This document shows positions 45,261 to 53,932 of a DNA stretch of 64,000 nucleotides, in pieces; the first letter of the stretch is position 1, and each line of letters begins with the position of its first letter. The DNA comes from Pseudomonadales bacterium (GTDB lineage: Bacteria > Pseudomonadota > Gammaproteobacteria > Pseudomonadales > UBA7239). The stretch spans positions 129,283 to 193,282 of the forward strand of contig JAWLAB010000005.1 in NCBI GenBank assembly GCA_041395665.1, written 5' to 3'. The translations under genes and the position numbers were made by a program. The notes beneath the pieces are model-generated. The model saw only the letters and a list, made by a program, of their open reading frames with translations, ran no database searches and was not told the DNA's origin.

Positions 45261-47087
45261 ATGTTGGCACGCCGTTTGCCTCTCGCTTTGATCGCCGCAT
45301 TTTTGCTGTCTGTCGGCATTCTGTGCCTGCCTGCTATTTGGCCTGCCAGCGCGCGTTTGGATTTTCTGTGGCTAGACAAACTCACCGCGCAACAAGCACA
45401 GCGCGACCCTGCCGACCCAGACATCGTGTTGGTGGATATCGATGATTACAGCCTGCGCGCGATGGCCGATACGGTAGGTCGCTGGCCGTGGCCGCGCGCC
45501 ACACACGCCGAGTTGGTGGAGTGGCTGCTGGCACAGGGCGCACGCGCGGTGGTGTTCGATATTTGGTTTAGCGAACCCGACATCCAACGCCCTGAATTCG
45601 ATCAATATTTTGGCGATGTATTGAATCAACACGGCAATATTTTTCTGCCCACGCTGCTGATGAACAGCGCCAATCCCGAACAGAGCAAACGCTTCGACAG
45701 CTATCCCAGTAACCTCCCCCTGCAGCGCACGCCCACCGCACAAGTGGAAGCACGCGGCGATTTGCTGTTACCCATCTTGGGCGCACCCGAACATTGGCGA
45801 CTAGGGCTGATCAATTACATCGCTGACGCCGATGGCATTGCGCGCCACTACCAAACGCAACAGCTACAACAAGGTTGGTTGTTGCTGTCGCTGCCACAAG
45901 TCGTTGCCAATTATTTGCAGCTGGATACGCAGCAAACACCCTCACCGCTACGACTGGCGTGGCGTGGCGACGGTGTCGATTCTCCGTACACGCGCTACAG
46001 CTACGCGGATGTGTGGACAAAAGTGCAAGCGGGCGAAAAACAAAATCTGCAAAACAAAATTGTTTTTATCGGTGCCACCGCAGCGGGTTTACACGATTTG
46101 CGCCCCACACCCATCAACGCGCAATACCCCGGCCTCTACCTGCTGGCCAACACACTCGACAACCTGAAAAACCGCCAATGGCTACGCTACAACGCGTGGC
46201 TGGGGCTGGCTGTTGGGCTGCCGTGGTTGCTGCTGTTGCTCTGGCGTTTGCAACAAAAAAAACCACTACTCATCACCGCTGCTTTCTCAACAACTATCGC
46301 GCTGTTTCTCACAGCAATTAGCATGATAGCTATTCGCCAGCACTGGCTAGTGCCATTGATTTCACCTTTCATCGCCAGCCTCGTTTTACTCGGCACTGGC
46401 ACCGCATTGCGCTATTGGCAGGAGCACGCCGCACGACAAGCCGCTATCGAAATGTTTGGTCGTTTTCTTGATCCTGTGGTGGTGCAACAACTTGCCGAGC
46501 AAGGTTTGAGTGAAGAAACTCAAGCCAGCAAGCAGTGCGAAATCAGTATTTTATTTTCGGATATTCGCGGCTTTACCACGATGTCGGAGAAAGCCAGCGC
46601 GGCGGAAATCATGTCGCTGTTGAATGCTTATTTCACCAAGCAAGTGGGTGTGATTTTCAAAAACCACGGCACGCTGGATAAGTTCATCGGCGATGCCATC
46701 ATGGCGTTTTGGGGCGCACCGCTGCCCGACGAGCAGCACGCTGTTAACGCAGTGAATGCCGCCTTGGACATGGTGGATGCACTGGAAGATTTTCGTACCG
46801 CACACGGCCTTGCAGACTTTGATGTTGGCATTGGCATACACTCTGGCCCTGCGGTCGTTGGCATGTTGGGTTGTGATCAACGATTGGAATACACCGCCAT
46901 TGGCGATACTGTGAATCTGGGCAGTCGTTTGGAAGGCGTGACCAAAGGGATTGCGCGAATTTTGGTTTCACAAAGTACGCGCGATTTATGCGGCGAGCAA
47001 TTTGAGTTTCTACCGCACGGCTCTTGCAAAGTGAAAGGCCGTGAGGAGCCCGTTAATATCTACGAACCTAGGAGGAAAGTATCGTGA
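45261..47087 (+). CDS. CHASE2-domain class III adenylate/guanylate cyclase
   Basis: This 608-residue inner membrane protein has one N-terminal membrane segment, a periplasmic CHASE2 sensory domain (about 35-300), three transmembrane segments (about 310-385) and a cytosolic class III cyclase domain (about 420-600). The metal Asp residues are in LFSDIRGFT and KFIGDAIMAFWG, and the transition-state Asn and Arg are in GDTVNLGSRLEG. The Lys in KFIGD and the Thr in YTAIGD are the pair seen in ATP-using cyclases of the cyanobacterial type, so cAMP is the more likely product. The stop overlaps the next gene start by 4 bases. Confidence 0.92.
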   Translation: MLARRLPLALIAAFLLSVGILCLPAIWPASARLDFLWLDKLTAQQAQRDPADPDIVLVDIDDYSLRAMADTVGRWPWPRATHAELVEWLLAQGARAVVFDIWFSEPDIQRPEFDQYFGDVLNQHGNIFLPTLLMNSANPEQSKRFDSYPSNLPLQRTPTAQVEARGDLLLPILGAPEHWRLGLINYIADADGIARHYQTQQLQQGWLLLSLPQVVANYLQLDTQQTPSPLRLAWRGDGVDSPYTRYSYADVWTKVQAGEKQNLQNKIVFIGATAAGLHDLRPTPINAQYPGLYLLANTLDNLKNRQWLRYNAWLGLAVGLPWLLLLLWRLQQKKPLLITAAFSTTIALFLTAISMIAIRQHWLVPLISPFIASLVLLGTGTALRYWQEHAARQAAIEMFGRFLDPVVVQQLAEQGLSEETQASKQCEISILFSDIRGFTTMSEKASAAEIMSLLNAYFTKQVGVIFKNHGTLDKFIGDAIMAFWGAPLPDEQHAVNAVNAALDMVDALEDFRTAHGLADFDVGIGIHSGPAVVGMLGCDQRLEYTAIGDTVNLGSRLEGVTKGIARILVSQSTRDLCGEQFEFLPHGSCKVKGREEPVNIYEPRRKVS

Positions 47088-47569
47088 CTCTACGCACTCG
47101 CATCCTGTCACCCCTGTTGGGCGGCACGCTGTTGCTGGCTGCACTCGCCGCACAAGCTGACGCTGGTCAAACCACGGTTGCTACGGAACTGAAAAGCGCG
47201 CCCAACGCCAGCAGCGCGACTATTCAGCAACTATCGGCTGGGCAATCTCTGCAAATCGGCACACGCCAAGGTGCGTGGTATCAAGTCAAAACTGCACAAG
47301 GCGAAGGCTGGGTGCGCATGCTCAATGTGCGTTTACAAGGCGGCGCAACGCGCGGCGGCGAATCGACGATGAGCGGTTTAGCGAGCCTCGCACAAGCTTC
47401 ACGCAGTAACACCACGGTGGCGACTGGTGTGCGCGGGCTGTCACGCGAGCAACTGCAAAACGCGCAGGAAGACACCGCTGAAGTAGCTCGCTTGAGCCAA
47501 TACCAAGTGAGCGCAGAAGAAGCGCGTCAATTTGCTCAGGCCGCTGGCCTGCCTGCGCCAAGGAGATAA
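47084..47569 (+). CDS. Exported SH3-domain protein
   Basis: This 161-residue protein has a signal peptide (about 1-26, ending AAQADA) and a bacterial SH3b domain (about 30-90) with TELKSAPNASSATIQQL and GAWYQVKTAQGEGWVRMLNVRL. The rest is low complexity. The GTG start overlaps the cyclase stop and the next gene begins 4 bases after its stop, so cyclase, SH3 and protease are one unit. A periplasmic or envelope-binding role is likely. Confidence 0.8.
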   Translation: MTLRTRILSPLLGGTLLLAALAAQADAGQTTVATELKSAPNASSATIQQLSAGQSLQIGTRQGAWYQVKTAQGEGWVRMLNVRLQGGATRGGESTMSGLASLAQASRSNTTVATGVRGLSREQLQNAQEDTAEVARLSQYQVSAEEARQFAQAAGLPAPRR

Positions 47570-47573
47570 GACG

Positions 47574-48449
47574 ATGACTTATTCAAAAATACTCTCACGT
47601 CTGACACTCTTGCTCGCTTCGACTTTGCTGATGAGTTGTGCCGAAATGCGCGGTATGAATGTCGGTGGTTATGATTTAACACCGCTTGCCGATGCCGGTG
47701 AAAAATTATCAAAAAGTACAGCGGGCACTTCTGAACAAGAAGAAGACAATATCGGCTATCACATGGCAGGCACACTGTTAGGCGCATCGAAATTGAGTCG
47801 CCAGCAACAGCAGCAACGCTATGTGAATCGTGTCGGTCGCTTACTCACACTGCACAGCACACGCCCTCATTTGAACTGGCGCTTTGGTGTGCTGAACGAT
47901 AGCGATGTCAACGCGTTCGCAGCACCCGGTGGCTATGTTTTTGTCACCAGCGGCTTGCTCAATATGCTGGATAGCGAAGCGCAACTCGCTGGCGTGTTAG
48001 CGCACGAAATCGCGCATGTCACACACAAAGATTATCTCAACGCTATGCGCAGCAATAATTTACTCGGTGCGGCTGTGGATGTCGGTTCATTTGTAGGGTC
48101 AGCTGCAACGCAAGGGAAAATGTCATCCACCGAAAGAGAGTTTGCCCAAAGCGTAGTGAATGCATCAAAGCAAGTGTACGCACGCGGTTTAGATAAAAGC
48201 GATGAATACGCTGCCGATCAAGAAGCATTACGCACCATGGTAAAAGCGGGATACGATCCTTACGCTTTTGTCGCGGTGATGCAAAAACTGGAAGCGCGTA
48301 CTGCGCGTGACAGCGGCATGGCTCTGCTATTACAGACACACCCTGCGCCGGCGGATCGCTTGGCGGCTATGAGCGATACGCTGGATACACTTTCTGTACC
48401 GAGCAGCGTACAAACACTGGAAAAACGCTTCCAACAATCAGTTCGTTGA
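47574..48449 (+). CDS. M48 family metalloprotease lipoprotein (LoiP/BepA-like)
   Basis: This protein of about 291 residues has an N-terminal lipobox-like MSC (Cys22) and the zinc protease motif HEIAH at 144-148, with the third ligand region DEYAADQEAL later. It is probably an outer membrane or periplasmic protease acting in envelope quality control. ATG 47574 with AGGAG upstream is preferred to an earlier open start. A strong terminator follows. Confidence 0.87.
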   Translation: MTYSKILSRLTLLLASTLLMSCAEMRGMNVGGYDLTPLADAGEKLSKSTAGTSEQEEDNIGYHMAGTLLGASKLSRQQQQQRYVNRVGRLLTLHSTRPHLNWRFGVLNDSDVNAFAAPGGYVFVTSGLLNMLDSEAQLAGVLAHEIAHVTHKDYLNAMRSNNLLGAAVDVGSFVGSAATQGKMSSTEREFAQSVVNASKQVYARGLDKSDEYAADQEALRTMVKAGYDPYAFVAVMQKLEARTARDSGMALLLQTHPAPADRLAAMSDTLDTLSVPSSVQTLEKRFQQSVR

Positions 48450-48462
48450 TGGTGTAAAACAC

Positions 48463-48506
48463 GAGAGGTGTGTGACTGCAACTACCGCACACCTCTCATC
48501 CTTTTT
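48463..48506 (+). terminator. Intrinsic terminator after the cyclase operon
   Basis: A 10-bp stem (48463-48472 with 48488-48497) with a 15-base loop is followed by a T run to 48506. It ends the plus-strand cyclase-SH3-M48 operon just before convergent pyrB. Confidence 0.85.
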
Positions 48507-48508
48507 TA

Positions 48509-49516
48509 TTACCGTGCACGAAACCAACGCACATCCAGCGCGTGTTTATCCACCAAGTCCACCACATCCAATACCAGCGCAAACAAGGCCATACGAATCA
48601 CCACGCCGTTATCGGCTTGGCGAAAAATCGCAAGGTTTGGATTTTCATTCAGGTCGTTATCTAACTCATTCGCTTCTGCACGAGAATCGCGCGGCAGCGG
48701 GTGCATAATCACCGTGTTGGGTTCACAATATTGCGTGTAAACCTGCTGATTGAGACGAAACTTGCCGCGATACAAATCTGCTTCTGCCTTGCTGGTAAAT
48801 CGCTCTTCTTGAATACGCGTGGAATACGCAATATCCACTTTTCCAATACTCGCTTCCAGCTGATCAGTTTCTGTGACGCGTATTCCAGCGCTGCGCATCA
48901 TGTCCACCAACTCTGGCGGCATCGCCAATTCGCGTGGCGACACCAATGTCACTTGTACGGTTGGATACAAGCAAAGTAATTTGCACAATGAATGCACGGT
49001 ACGACCATATTTCAAATCGCCAATCATGGCGATGCGCAACTCTGACAAACTGCGTCCACGCGAAGTAATTTCTTTGCGAATCGTGTACAAATCGAGCAGT
49101 GCTTGGCTGGGATGTTCATTGGCACCATCGCCACCGTTGACCACAGGGACGCGGCTCGTTTCTGCAAACTCAGCCACCGAACCCGCTTGTGGATGGCGCA
49201 TACAAATAACATCGCTATAGCCGGACAGCACACGCGCAGTGTCATGCAGCGATTCACCTTTAGCGAGTGCAGACGAATCAAAGCCCGTGGTTTCGCGCAC
49301 TTCACCGCCCAGTAAATTAAATGCGCAACCAAAACTCACTCGCGTTCGCGTGCTCGGTTCAAAAAACATATTGCCGAGAATTGCGCCTTCTAATACGCGC
49401 GTGACACGCTTGCGCTGCGCATACGGCTCCATGCAGTCTGCCACTGAAAAAATATGCTCAATGTCGCTGCGATCAAACGGCGTAATAGAAAGGATATGTG
49501 CCCCAGGAAAATGCAT
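48509..49516 (-). CDS. pyrB: Aspartate carbamoyltransferase catalytic subunit
   Basis: This 335-residue cytosolic enzyme joins carbamoyl phosphate and aspartate in pyrimidine synthesis. The carbamoyl phosphate motif STRTR is in FFEPSTRTRVSF, HPSQALLD is present, and the aspartate-binding HPLPR is near the end. It is longer than the E. coli chain by about 25 residues. It overlaps sbcB by 1 base (TAATG). No pyrI regulatory gene or dihydroorotase-like gene is adjacent, so the assembly type is unknown. Confidence 0.93.
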   Translation of the reverse strand: MHFPGAHILSITPFDRSDIEHIFSVADCMEPYAQRKRVTRVLEGAILGNMFFEPSTRTRVSFGCAFNLLGGEVRETTGFDSSALAKGESLHDTARVLSGYSDVICMRHPQAGSVAEFAETSRVPVVNGGDGANEHPSQALLDLYTIRKEITSRGRSLSELRIAMIGDLKYGRTVHSLCKLLCLYPTVQVTLVSPRELAMPPELVDMMRSAGIRVTETDQLEASIGKVDIAYSTRIQEERFTSKAEADLYRGKFRLNQQVYTQYCEPNTVIMHPLPRDSRAEANELDNDLNENPNLAIFRQADNGVVIRMALFALVLDVVDLVDKHALDVRWFRAR

Positions 49517-50946
49517 TAATTAACCTCCGATTCCCATGCCATCAGCGCAGAAATAACCGCCATTTTTTGAACATCCTGCTGATAGTCATTTTTCAATTTT
49601 TCGAGCTGAGTGCGAAACGCTTCTCGTGTCAGCCAATCTTCACTCACCTTGTTGTGCAAGCGAAAATGCCGCCACTCCTGCCATTGCGCCTGCTCATCCG
49701 CCGATAAACTCTGAGGAAAATTGCGCGCACGATAGCGAAACAATAATTCTGACAGGCGCTGATCAGAAAACACAAAGCTATTTTCACTCAACTCTTTTTG
49801 ATTTGCTTTACGCACAGCATCTGCCACGCGTTTATCCTGCGCACCCAAAAACCCACCATAAATAAGAAACTCCGCATCGCGCACGACAGGTTCATATTCC
49901 TGTTCAAACACGGTTTTGAGTTTCGCCTGCACCTCAGGCAGACGCGCATACAAAGTCTGCCAATGTTTCTCACAAAGCGCGCGATCCAAACCCAAGCGCG
50001 TTTCGACAGCGCCATCGAACAGCGACAAAGGCGCGACCATCGGCGACTTATTTCTGTGTACTGTTTTTACCGCTAATCGCTCCACACCTGCTTCCAAATC
50101 AGTATTCGCAGTGAACAAGCGGCGGCGAATTTCTTCAGTGGGGAGATCAATCAACGCAGCTGGATCTTGCATCAAATCAAACACAATCACGCCGTTCGTA
50201 TTGCTCGGATGCTGCATCACAGGCATCACCAAGGTGGTGAATAATCGCTCTCTACCCAACTTGCTAGAAGTGTGTAAAACCGGATGATGTGTTTCTAAAT
50301 CCAAATATTTTTTGACGACATTTTTATCGCGCAATTGAAACGCAAAATCGTAAAGGCGCGGCTGTGCTTGCTTGAGCTTTCGCGCCATCGCAATCGTCGC
50401 ACGCACATCCACCAAGGCATCATGTGCGCCCGCGTGTTCGATATGATTCGCTGCGGTCAGTGCTTCTAGCTTCATCACTGGATTGCCCTGCTCATCAAAT
50501 GGCCATTCAATGCCTTCTGGGCGCAATGCGCGCGCCATGCGCAGCACATCCAACAAATCCCAACGCGAATTGCCATTTTTCCATTCGCGCTCGTAAGGGT
50601 CATAGAAATTGCGATACAGCAGTTGGCGCGTAAATTCATCATCGAAACGAATATTGTTGAAGCCGACACCACAAGTGCCAGGTCGCGCTAATTCGTGTAA
50701 CACTTTTTTAGCAAACTGCACATCCGCCACGCCGCGTTCACGACACAATTGCGGCGTGATGCCGGTGATCAAACACGCCTCTGGTTCAGGCCAACTATCT
50801 TGCGGCGGCTGGCAATAAAGCATCAAAGGCTCGCCAATTTCCTTGAGGTTTTCGTCCGTGCGAATACCGGCAAACTGCGCAATACCGCACCAACGCGGAT
50901 TGCGACCAAAAGTTTCATAGTCATGCCAATAGAGCGTCGTGCTCAT
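49516..50946 (-). CDS. sbcB: Exodeoxyribonuclease I
   Basis: This 476-residue 3'-to-5' single-strand DNA exonuclease acts in repair and recombination. It has the DEDD exonuclease start TLYWHDYETFGRNP, GFNNIRFDDEFTR and the HDALVDVRATIAMA motif, followed by the SH3-like and helical domains of ExoI. ATG 50946 is preferred; the open frame to 51006 adds 20 residues not found in the family. It is co-transcribed with pyrB. Confidence 0.95.
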   Translation of the reverse strand: MSTTLYWHDYETFGRNPRWCGIAQFAGIRTDENLKEIGEPLMLYCQPPQDSWPEPEACLITGITPQLCRERGVADVQFAKKVLHELARPGTCGVGFNNIRFDDEFTRQLLYRNFYDPYEREWKNGNSRWDLLDVLRMARALRPEGIEWPFDEQGNPVMKLEALTAANHIEHAGAHDALVDVRATIAMARKLKQAQPRLYDFAFQLRDKNVVKKYLDLETHHPVLHTSSKLGRERLFTTLVMPVMQHPSNTNGVIVFDLMQDPAALIDLPTEEIRRRLFTANTDLEAGVERLAVKTVHRNKSPMVAPLSLFDGAVETRLGLDRALCEKHWQTLYARLPEVQAKLKTVFEQEYEPVVRDAEFLIYGGFLGAQDKRVADAVRKANQKELSENSFVFSDQRLSELLFRYRARNFPQSLSADEQAQWQEWRHFRLHNKVSEDWLTREAFRTQLEKLKNDYQQDVQKMAVISALMAWESEVN

Positions 50947-51004
50947 TATTGATTTCTCTCTCCCACGCGGTGCGCGCAGTCTAACGCAGCCATAAATTAC
51001 AGAC

Positions 51005-51030
51005 ACAAAAAAGCCCGGCGAACCGGGCTT
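51005..51030 (-). terminator. Intrinsic terminator after the OmpA-like gene
   Basis: AAGCCCGG (51011-51018) pairs with CCGGGCTT (51023-51030) around a 4-base loop. On the minus strand a T run follows (the A tract at 51007-51012). It lies about 20 bases past the stop of the OmpA-like gene. Confidence 0.9.
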
Positions 51031-51051
51031 CTTTTATCTCTCAAGGAGCAA

Positions 51052-51921
51052 TTACTGTGGCAAACCAGTAACAACCGCTTCGATACGACGGTTAGCTTGA
51101 CGGCCAGCAGAAGTGTCATTGCTGTCAACTGGCTCCAGCTCACCGCGACCAGAAGTTTCGATAGCGTCAGGGTTTACACCTTCTTCTACCATCACCGCTT
51201 TGACGGCATCCGCACGGCGCTCAGACAAACGCTGGTTGTACGCTTCAGAAGCTGTGCTGTCAGTGTGACCAACGATAGTTGCGGTGCTGCCTGGATTCGC
51301 TTTCATCGCCTGTGCAACAGGGATGATTTCAGCGCGGTCAGCTGCGCGTACACGGCTCTTATCGGTATCGAAGTGAGCGTGCATGGTTTTTGTCATAACA
51401 ACAGCAGGAGCAACTTTCTCTGGCTCTGGCTCAGCAACGGCATCTTGGTGCGTGCCGAAGTGGTAGTTCAGAGACAGTGTGCTAGTCATATATTCTTTGT
51501 CTTCAACACCACCCAACACAGTCAAGCGGGCTTCTACGTTGTCAGTGAAGTAGTGAGAAAGTGCTACACCCAACACAGGCTCAACTTCGCTGTTGGTGTA
51601 ACGCAGATTTTGAATACCACCAACCGCTAAAATTTGAGTTTGCTCGCCCCACAAACGGTAAGCAGCAGTCAAAGAAACGACTTCTTGGTCGTCTGAATCA
51701 AAACCAGACAATTGACCCAGCTCGATAGACCAGTCTGGGTTGAAGTGGTAGCCCACTTGTACGCCAGCAACGCCTTCATTAACAGATTTTTCGAGATCAG
51801 CGTGGCTGTCAAAGTAGCCAGCGCTAAAACCAGCGTAGAAGTGGTCATCAGCTTGAGCAGCTGTGCTAACACCCAAAGCCAGAGCAGAGGCAGCAAATGC
51901 GGCAATCAGTTTATTTTTCAT
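51052..51921 (-). CDS. OmpA-family outer membrane protein
   Basis: This protein of 289 residues has a signal peptide (1-23, cleavage after Ala-Gln-Ala), an eight-strand-type beta-barrel (about 25-175, with repeated aromatic Gly strands) and a C-terminal OmpA peptidoglycan-binding domain (about 185-289, with IVGHTDSTASEAYNQRLSERRADAV). It anchors the outer membrane to the cell wall. ATG 51921 has GGAG upstream; the frame is open further but without a second signal. The strong ribosome site and terminator suggest an abundant protein. Confidence 0.92.
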   Translation of the reverse strand: MKNKLIAAFAASALALGVSTAAQADDHFYAGFSAGYFDSHADLEKSVNEGVAGVQVGYHFNPDWSIELGQLSGFDSDDQEVVSLTAAYRLWGEQTQILAVGGIQNLRYTNSEVEPVLGVALSHYFTDNVEARLTVLGGVEDKEYMTSTLSLNYHFGTHQDAVAEPEPEKVAPAVVMTKTMHAHFDTDKSRVRAADRAEIIPVAQAMKANPGSTATIVGHTDSTASEAYNQRLSERRADAVKAVMVEEGVNPDAIETSGRGELEPVDSNDTSAGRQANRRIEAVVTGLPQ

Positions 51922-52125
51922 ACGGTAAATCTCCTTACCCATGGTCAAATGTGAAAAAATTGTCAATTGAGTCAAACAACGCGCGCAGGGTAATACAAAG
52001 AAGCTCAAAAAACCACTAACGATGCCACTTTTTTTCACCGCTCTATCAGCTGTCGAAGCCCCTTCTGACTTCGTTACAATGCGCCCACATCTATATCTTC
52101 ATACAAACATAAAGGCAGTATCTCC

Positions 52126-52536
52126 ATGACACTTGGCAGCTGGAACCCCGCAGACGGCAGTGAAACCACCGCCACTTACTCCATTGATGCGCAATTACTA
52201 GCCAAGTGCGCAGGCTTTGCTGCCGTAGGTGACTGGCAAGCATTGGCTGCATGGGAAAAGCAACTCCCCAGCAATAGCAACCAAATGATGCGACTCACGG
52301 CTCACGACTGGCAGCCCGTATTGGCCGCCATGGATGAATCAACTTTAGTACAGCTGGTGCAATTCTTTACTCAAGTAGAACAGCAGCTTTCACACTGGCA
52401 CGGCGGCGATAAATCCCCCGTGATTTGGATTGCTCGCCTGCTCAAACAGCGCGGTACACCTCTGTCACGCGACATGGTGCTGTGGATTAAGAGCAATAGT
52501 GACAATCGCTTTCTTCCCAATGGCCCCGCACTGTAA
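52126..52536 (+). CDS. Conserved-looking hypothetical protein
   Basis: This 136-residue soluble, tryptophan-rich protein has no signal, membrane segment or motif that I recognise. The second half (HGGDKSPVIWIARLLKQRGTPLSRD... to the C-terminal LPNGPAL) looks like a compact conserved domain. It is read divergently from the OmpA-like gene, about 200 bases away, and lies 3 bases upstream of the sulfotransferase start, so it is co-transcribed with it. No function is proposed. Confidence 0.7.
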   Translation: MTLGSWNPADGSETTATYSIDAQLLAKCAGFAAVGDWQALAAWEKQLPSNSNQMMRLTAHDWQPVLAAMDESTLVQLVQFFTQVEQQLSHWHGGDKSPVIWIARLLKQRGTPLSRDMVLWIKSNSDNRFLPNGPAL

Positions 52537-52539
52537 ACC

Positions 52540-53289
52540 ATGCCTGCGCCGCACTTTCTGATTATCGGCACACAAAAAGGTGGCACTTCCAGCCTCTACA
52601 GCGCACTGACCCAGCACCCACAAATTCTCCGCGCCACGCGCAAAGAAGTGCATTTTTTTGATCAGCATTACGCGCGCGGTGCAGCTTGGTATCAACGCCA
52701 ATTTCCTGTTTGCCAATCCGGTCAAATCACCGGCGAAGCATCGCCTTTTTATATGGCACACCCTTTGGTTGCGCAGCGCATCGCACAACACTGCCCCACT
52801 GCAAAATTACTGCTGTTGCTGCGCAACCCCGCTGATCGCGCCATATCTCATTATCACCAAGAGTTTCGCCGCCACCACGACCTACTCAGCTTAGAGGATG
52901 CTTTAGCGGCTGAAGGCAAACGCACGCGCGATGACTGGGATGCACTCGCCACTGGCAAGCTGCTCACCCACAGCGCTGCACAACGCTTTAGCTACCGTGA
53001 GCGCGGTCATTACGCTAAACAACTGCAAGCTTTTTTTCAGCATTTTCCACGCGAACAAATCGCTATCTTCAGCAGTGAACAGTTCTTTCAAAAGCCTTAT
53101 GCTGTACTGGCGCAGTTCTACGCTTTTTTAGGTGTCGATGCCTCCTTTCACCCTACCGATTTACTACCGCGCAAGCCCGGCAATTATGGCGAAGCCGATC
53201 GCGCTGTACGGCAATCGCTAGTGCAGTACTATGAACCACACAACGAAGCACTGTTCTCACTGATCGGTCAGCGTTTTGATTGGCAATGA
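52540..53289 (+). CDS. Sulfotransferase-domain protein
   Basis: This 249-residue protein has the PAPS-binding signatures of the sulfotransferase superfamily: the 5'-phosphosulfate loop GTQKGGTSSLYSAL at residues about 9-22 and the 3'-phosphate loop RNPADRAISHY near 93-103. The pattern EVHFFD is like heparan-sulfate-type sulfotransferases. No signal peptide is seen, so it is cytosolic and would transfer sulfate from PAPS to a sugar or small molecule. PAPS-making genes are not in the window. The acceptor is unknown. Confidence 0.87.
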   Translation: MPAPHFLIIGTQKGGTSSLYSALTQHPQILRATRKEVHFFDQHYARGAAWYQRQFPVCQSGQITGEASPFYMAHPLVAQRIAQHCPTAKLLLLLRNPADRAISHYHQEFRRHHDLLSLEDALAAEGKRTRDDWDALATGKLLTHSAAQRFSYRERGHYAKQLQAFFQHFPREQIAIFSSEQFFQKPYAVLAQFYAFLGVDASFHPTDLLPRKPGNYGEADRAVRQSLVQYYEPHNEALFSLIGQRFDWQ

Positions 53290-53317
53290 GCTTTTATCAC
53301 TCACACGGAGATACACC

Positions 53318-53911
53318 ATGGGCAGCGGATTAATTACTCTGATTATTTTGGCAGTGATAGCAATTTATTTGATTTCACTGTTCAACAAACTCGTCAATTT
53401 AAAAAATCGTTATCAAAACGCTTTTGCGCAAATTGATGTGCAACTCAAACGCCGCTATGACTTAATTCCCAATCTCGTCGAAACCGCCAAAGCCTACATG
53501 GCGCATGAAAGCAAAACGCTGGAAGCAGTGATTGAGGCGCGCAACACTGCCAGCAAACAATTGCAAACTGCTTCGAGTAATCCAGCAGACGGCAACGCCA
53601 TCACCAACTTAGGTCACGCTGAAACACAATTAGGCGGTGCGCTCGGTCGCTTCAATGTCACCATGGAAGCCTATCCTGATCTCAAAGCGAATCAAAATAT
53701 GATGCAGCTTTCTGAGGAACTGACCAGCACAGAAAATAAAGTGTCTTTCGCACGCCAAGCGATGAATGACTCTGCCACCGAATACAACACAGCGCGCCAA
53801 TCTTTTCCCGCCAATTTTCTTTCTGGCCTTTTTGGCCACAATACAGATATGGCTCTGCTTGAATTTGAAGATCATCAAGCCATACAAGCAGCGCCTAAAG
53901 TTAGCTTCTAA
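53318..53911 (+). CDS. lemA: LemA family membrane protein
   Basis: This 197-residue protein has an N-terminal membrane segment (about 4-22) and an extended helical domain with the family pattern LVNLKNRYQNAFAQIDVQLKRRYDLIPNLVETAKAYM. ATG 53318 has GGAG upstream and starts the membrane segment; a longer open frame overlaps the sulfotransferase. LemA proteins are regularly coupled to an M48 membrane protease, as here 21 bases downstream. Function in the envelope is not settled. Confidence 0.92.
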   Translation: MGSGLITLIILAVIAIYLISLFNKLVNLKNRYQNAFAQIDVQLKRRYDLIPNLVETAKAYMAHESKTLEAVIEARNTASKQLQTASSNPADGNAITNLGHAETQLGGALGRFNVTMEAYPDLKANQNMMQLSEELTSTENKVSFARQAMNDSATEYNTARQSFPANFLSGLFGHNTDMALLEFEDHQAIQAAPKVSF

Positions 53912-53932
53912 AAATTAACGCTAGGCAGCTTG

